A DNA stretch of 5,244 nucleotides from Halothiobacillaceae bacterium. Its GTDB lineage: Bacteria; Pseudomonadota; Gammaproteobacteria; Halothiobacillales; Halothiobacillaceae. The position numbers and the translations under genes are program-made. The first letter of the stretch is position 1; each line of letters begins with the position of its first letter. A model generated the notes under the pieces. It was not told where the DNA came from, searched no databases, and saw nothing but the letters and a program-made list of their open reading frames with translations. The stretch spans positions 1 to 5,244 of the forward strand of contig DRZW01000224.1 in assembly GCA_011380105.1 (NCBI GenBank), read 5' to 3'. This document shows positions 5,131 to 5,244 of this stretch, piece by piece.

Positions 5131-5244
5131 CTAATCGTTAAAAATAACATCCGCGGTCACACCGCGAGAGGCGGCCTGTTGCTTAAGCTGACGCACGGCC
5201 TCAAGTTGAATCTGGCGCACCCGCTCACGTGTGCAACCTAAGAG
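5131..5244 (-). CDS. rpoS: RNA polymerase sigma factor RpoS, C-terminal 37 residues (gene continues outside window)
   Basis: Only the end of the gene is present: 37 codons and TAG at 5133-5131. The stretch LGCTRERVRQIQLEAVRQLK is the second half of the sigma-70 region 4.2 helix-turn-helix that reads the -35 element. R-E-R-V-R-Q-I-Q is the recognition helix in its RpoS form (RpoD has RERIRQIE). The tail after it has exactly the length of E. coli RpoS and ends in a similar aliphatic-Phe-acidic pattern (VIFND, compared with ALFRE). RpoS directs the general stress and stationary-phase response. Because most of the protein is missing, another RpoD-like group 2 sigma factor cannot be wholly excluded, but RpoS is much the best fit. 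Confidence 0.85.
   Translation of the reverse strand, partial: LLGCTRERVRQIQLEAVRQLKQQAASRGVTADVIFND

Overview
The window looks like chromosomal DNA of a gammaproteobacterium, probably a Pseudomonas- or Oceanospirillales-type species. The anchors are a complete rpsT (ribosomal protein S20), the last codons of an rpoS-type sigma factor, and a MerR-regulator/short-LOV gene pair of the kind described in Pseudomonas putida. No plasmid, phage or insertion-sequence functions are visible. Species cannot be fixed from the sequence.

Layout. 3-917 (+): C-terminal three quarters of a major facilitator transporter with a long hydrophilic tail. 907-1135 (-): remains of a small membrane protein gene, apparently broken. 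1149-2373 (-): a tight two-gene operon, a short-chain dehydrogenase/reductase followed by an NTF2/SnoaL-like protein. 2374-2472: divergent regulatory region. 2473-3471 (+): a MerR-family regulator resembling class II LitR (PplR). 3553-3993 (+): a short LOV blue-light receptor with its photoactive cysteine. 4066-4470 (+): rpsT with a clear sigma-70 promoter, GTG start and rho-independent terminator. 4572-4984 (-): a decayed gene of unknown family, with three internal stops and two frameshifts. 5083-5244 (-): terminator and last 37 codons of rpoS.

How the parts fit. The core is a probable B12-independent light-response module. The LOV protein would sense blue light through an FMN-cysteinyl adduct. 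The adjacent MerR/LitR-like protein, whose degenerate C-terminal domain lacks the cobalamin-ligand histidine, would act on DNA. The divergent SDR-NTF2 operon is the obvious local target. The pairing of class II LitR with an adjacent short LOV gene is published for P. putida (PplR/PpSB-LOV), so the system type is known. What is specific here is the divergent SDR-NTF2 pair, a Leu at a LOV position linked to slow dark recovery, and two gene relics flanking the module and rpsT.
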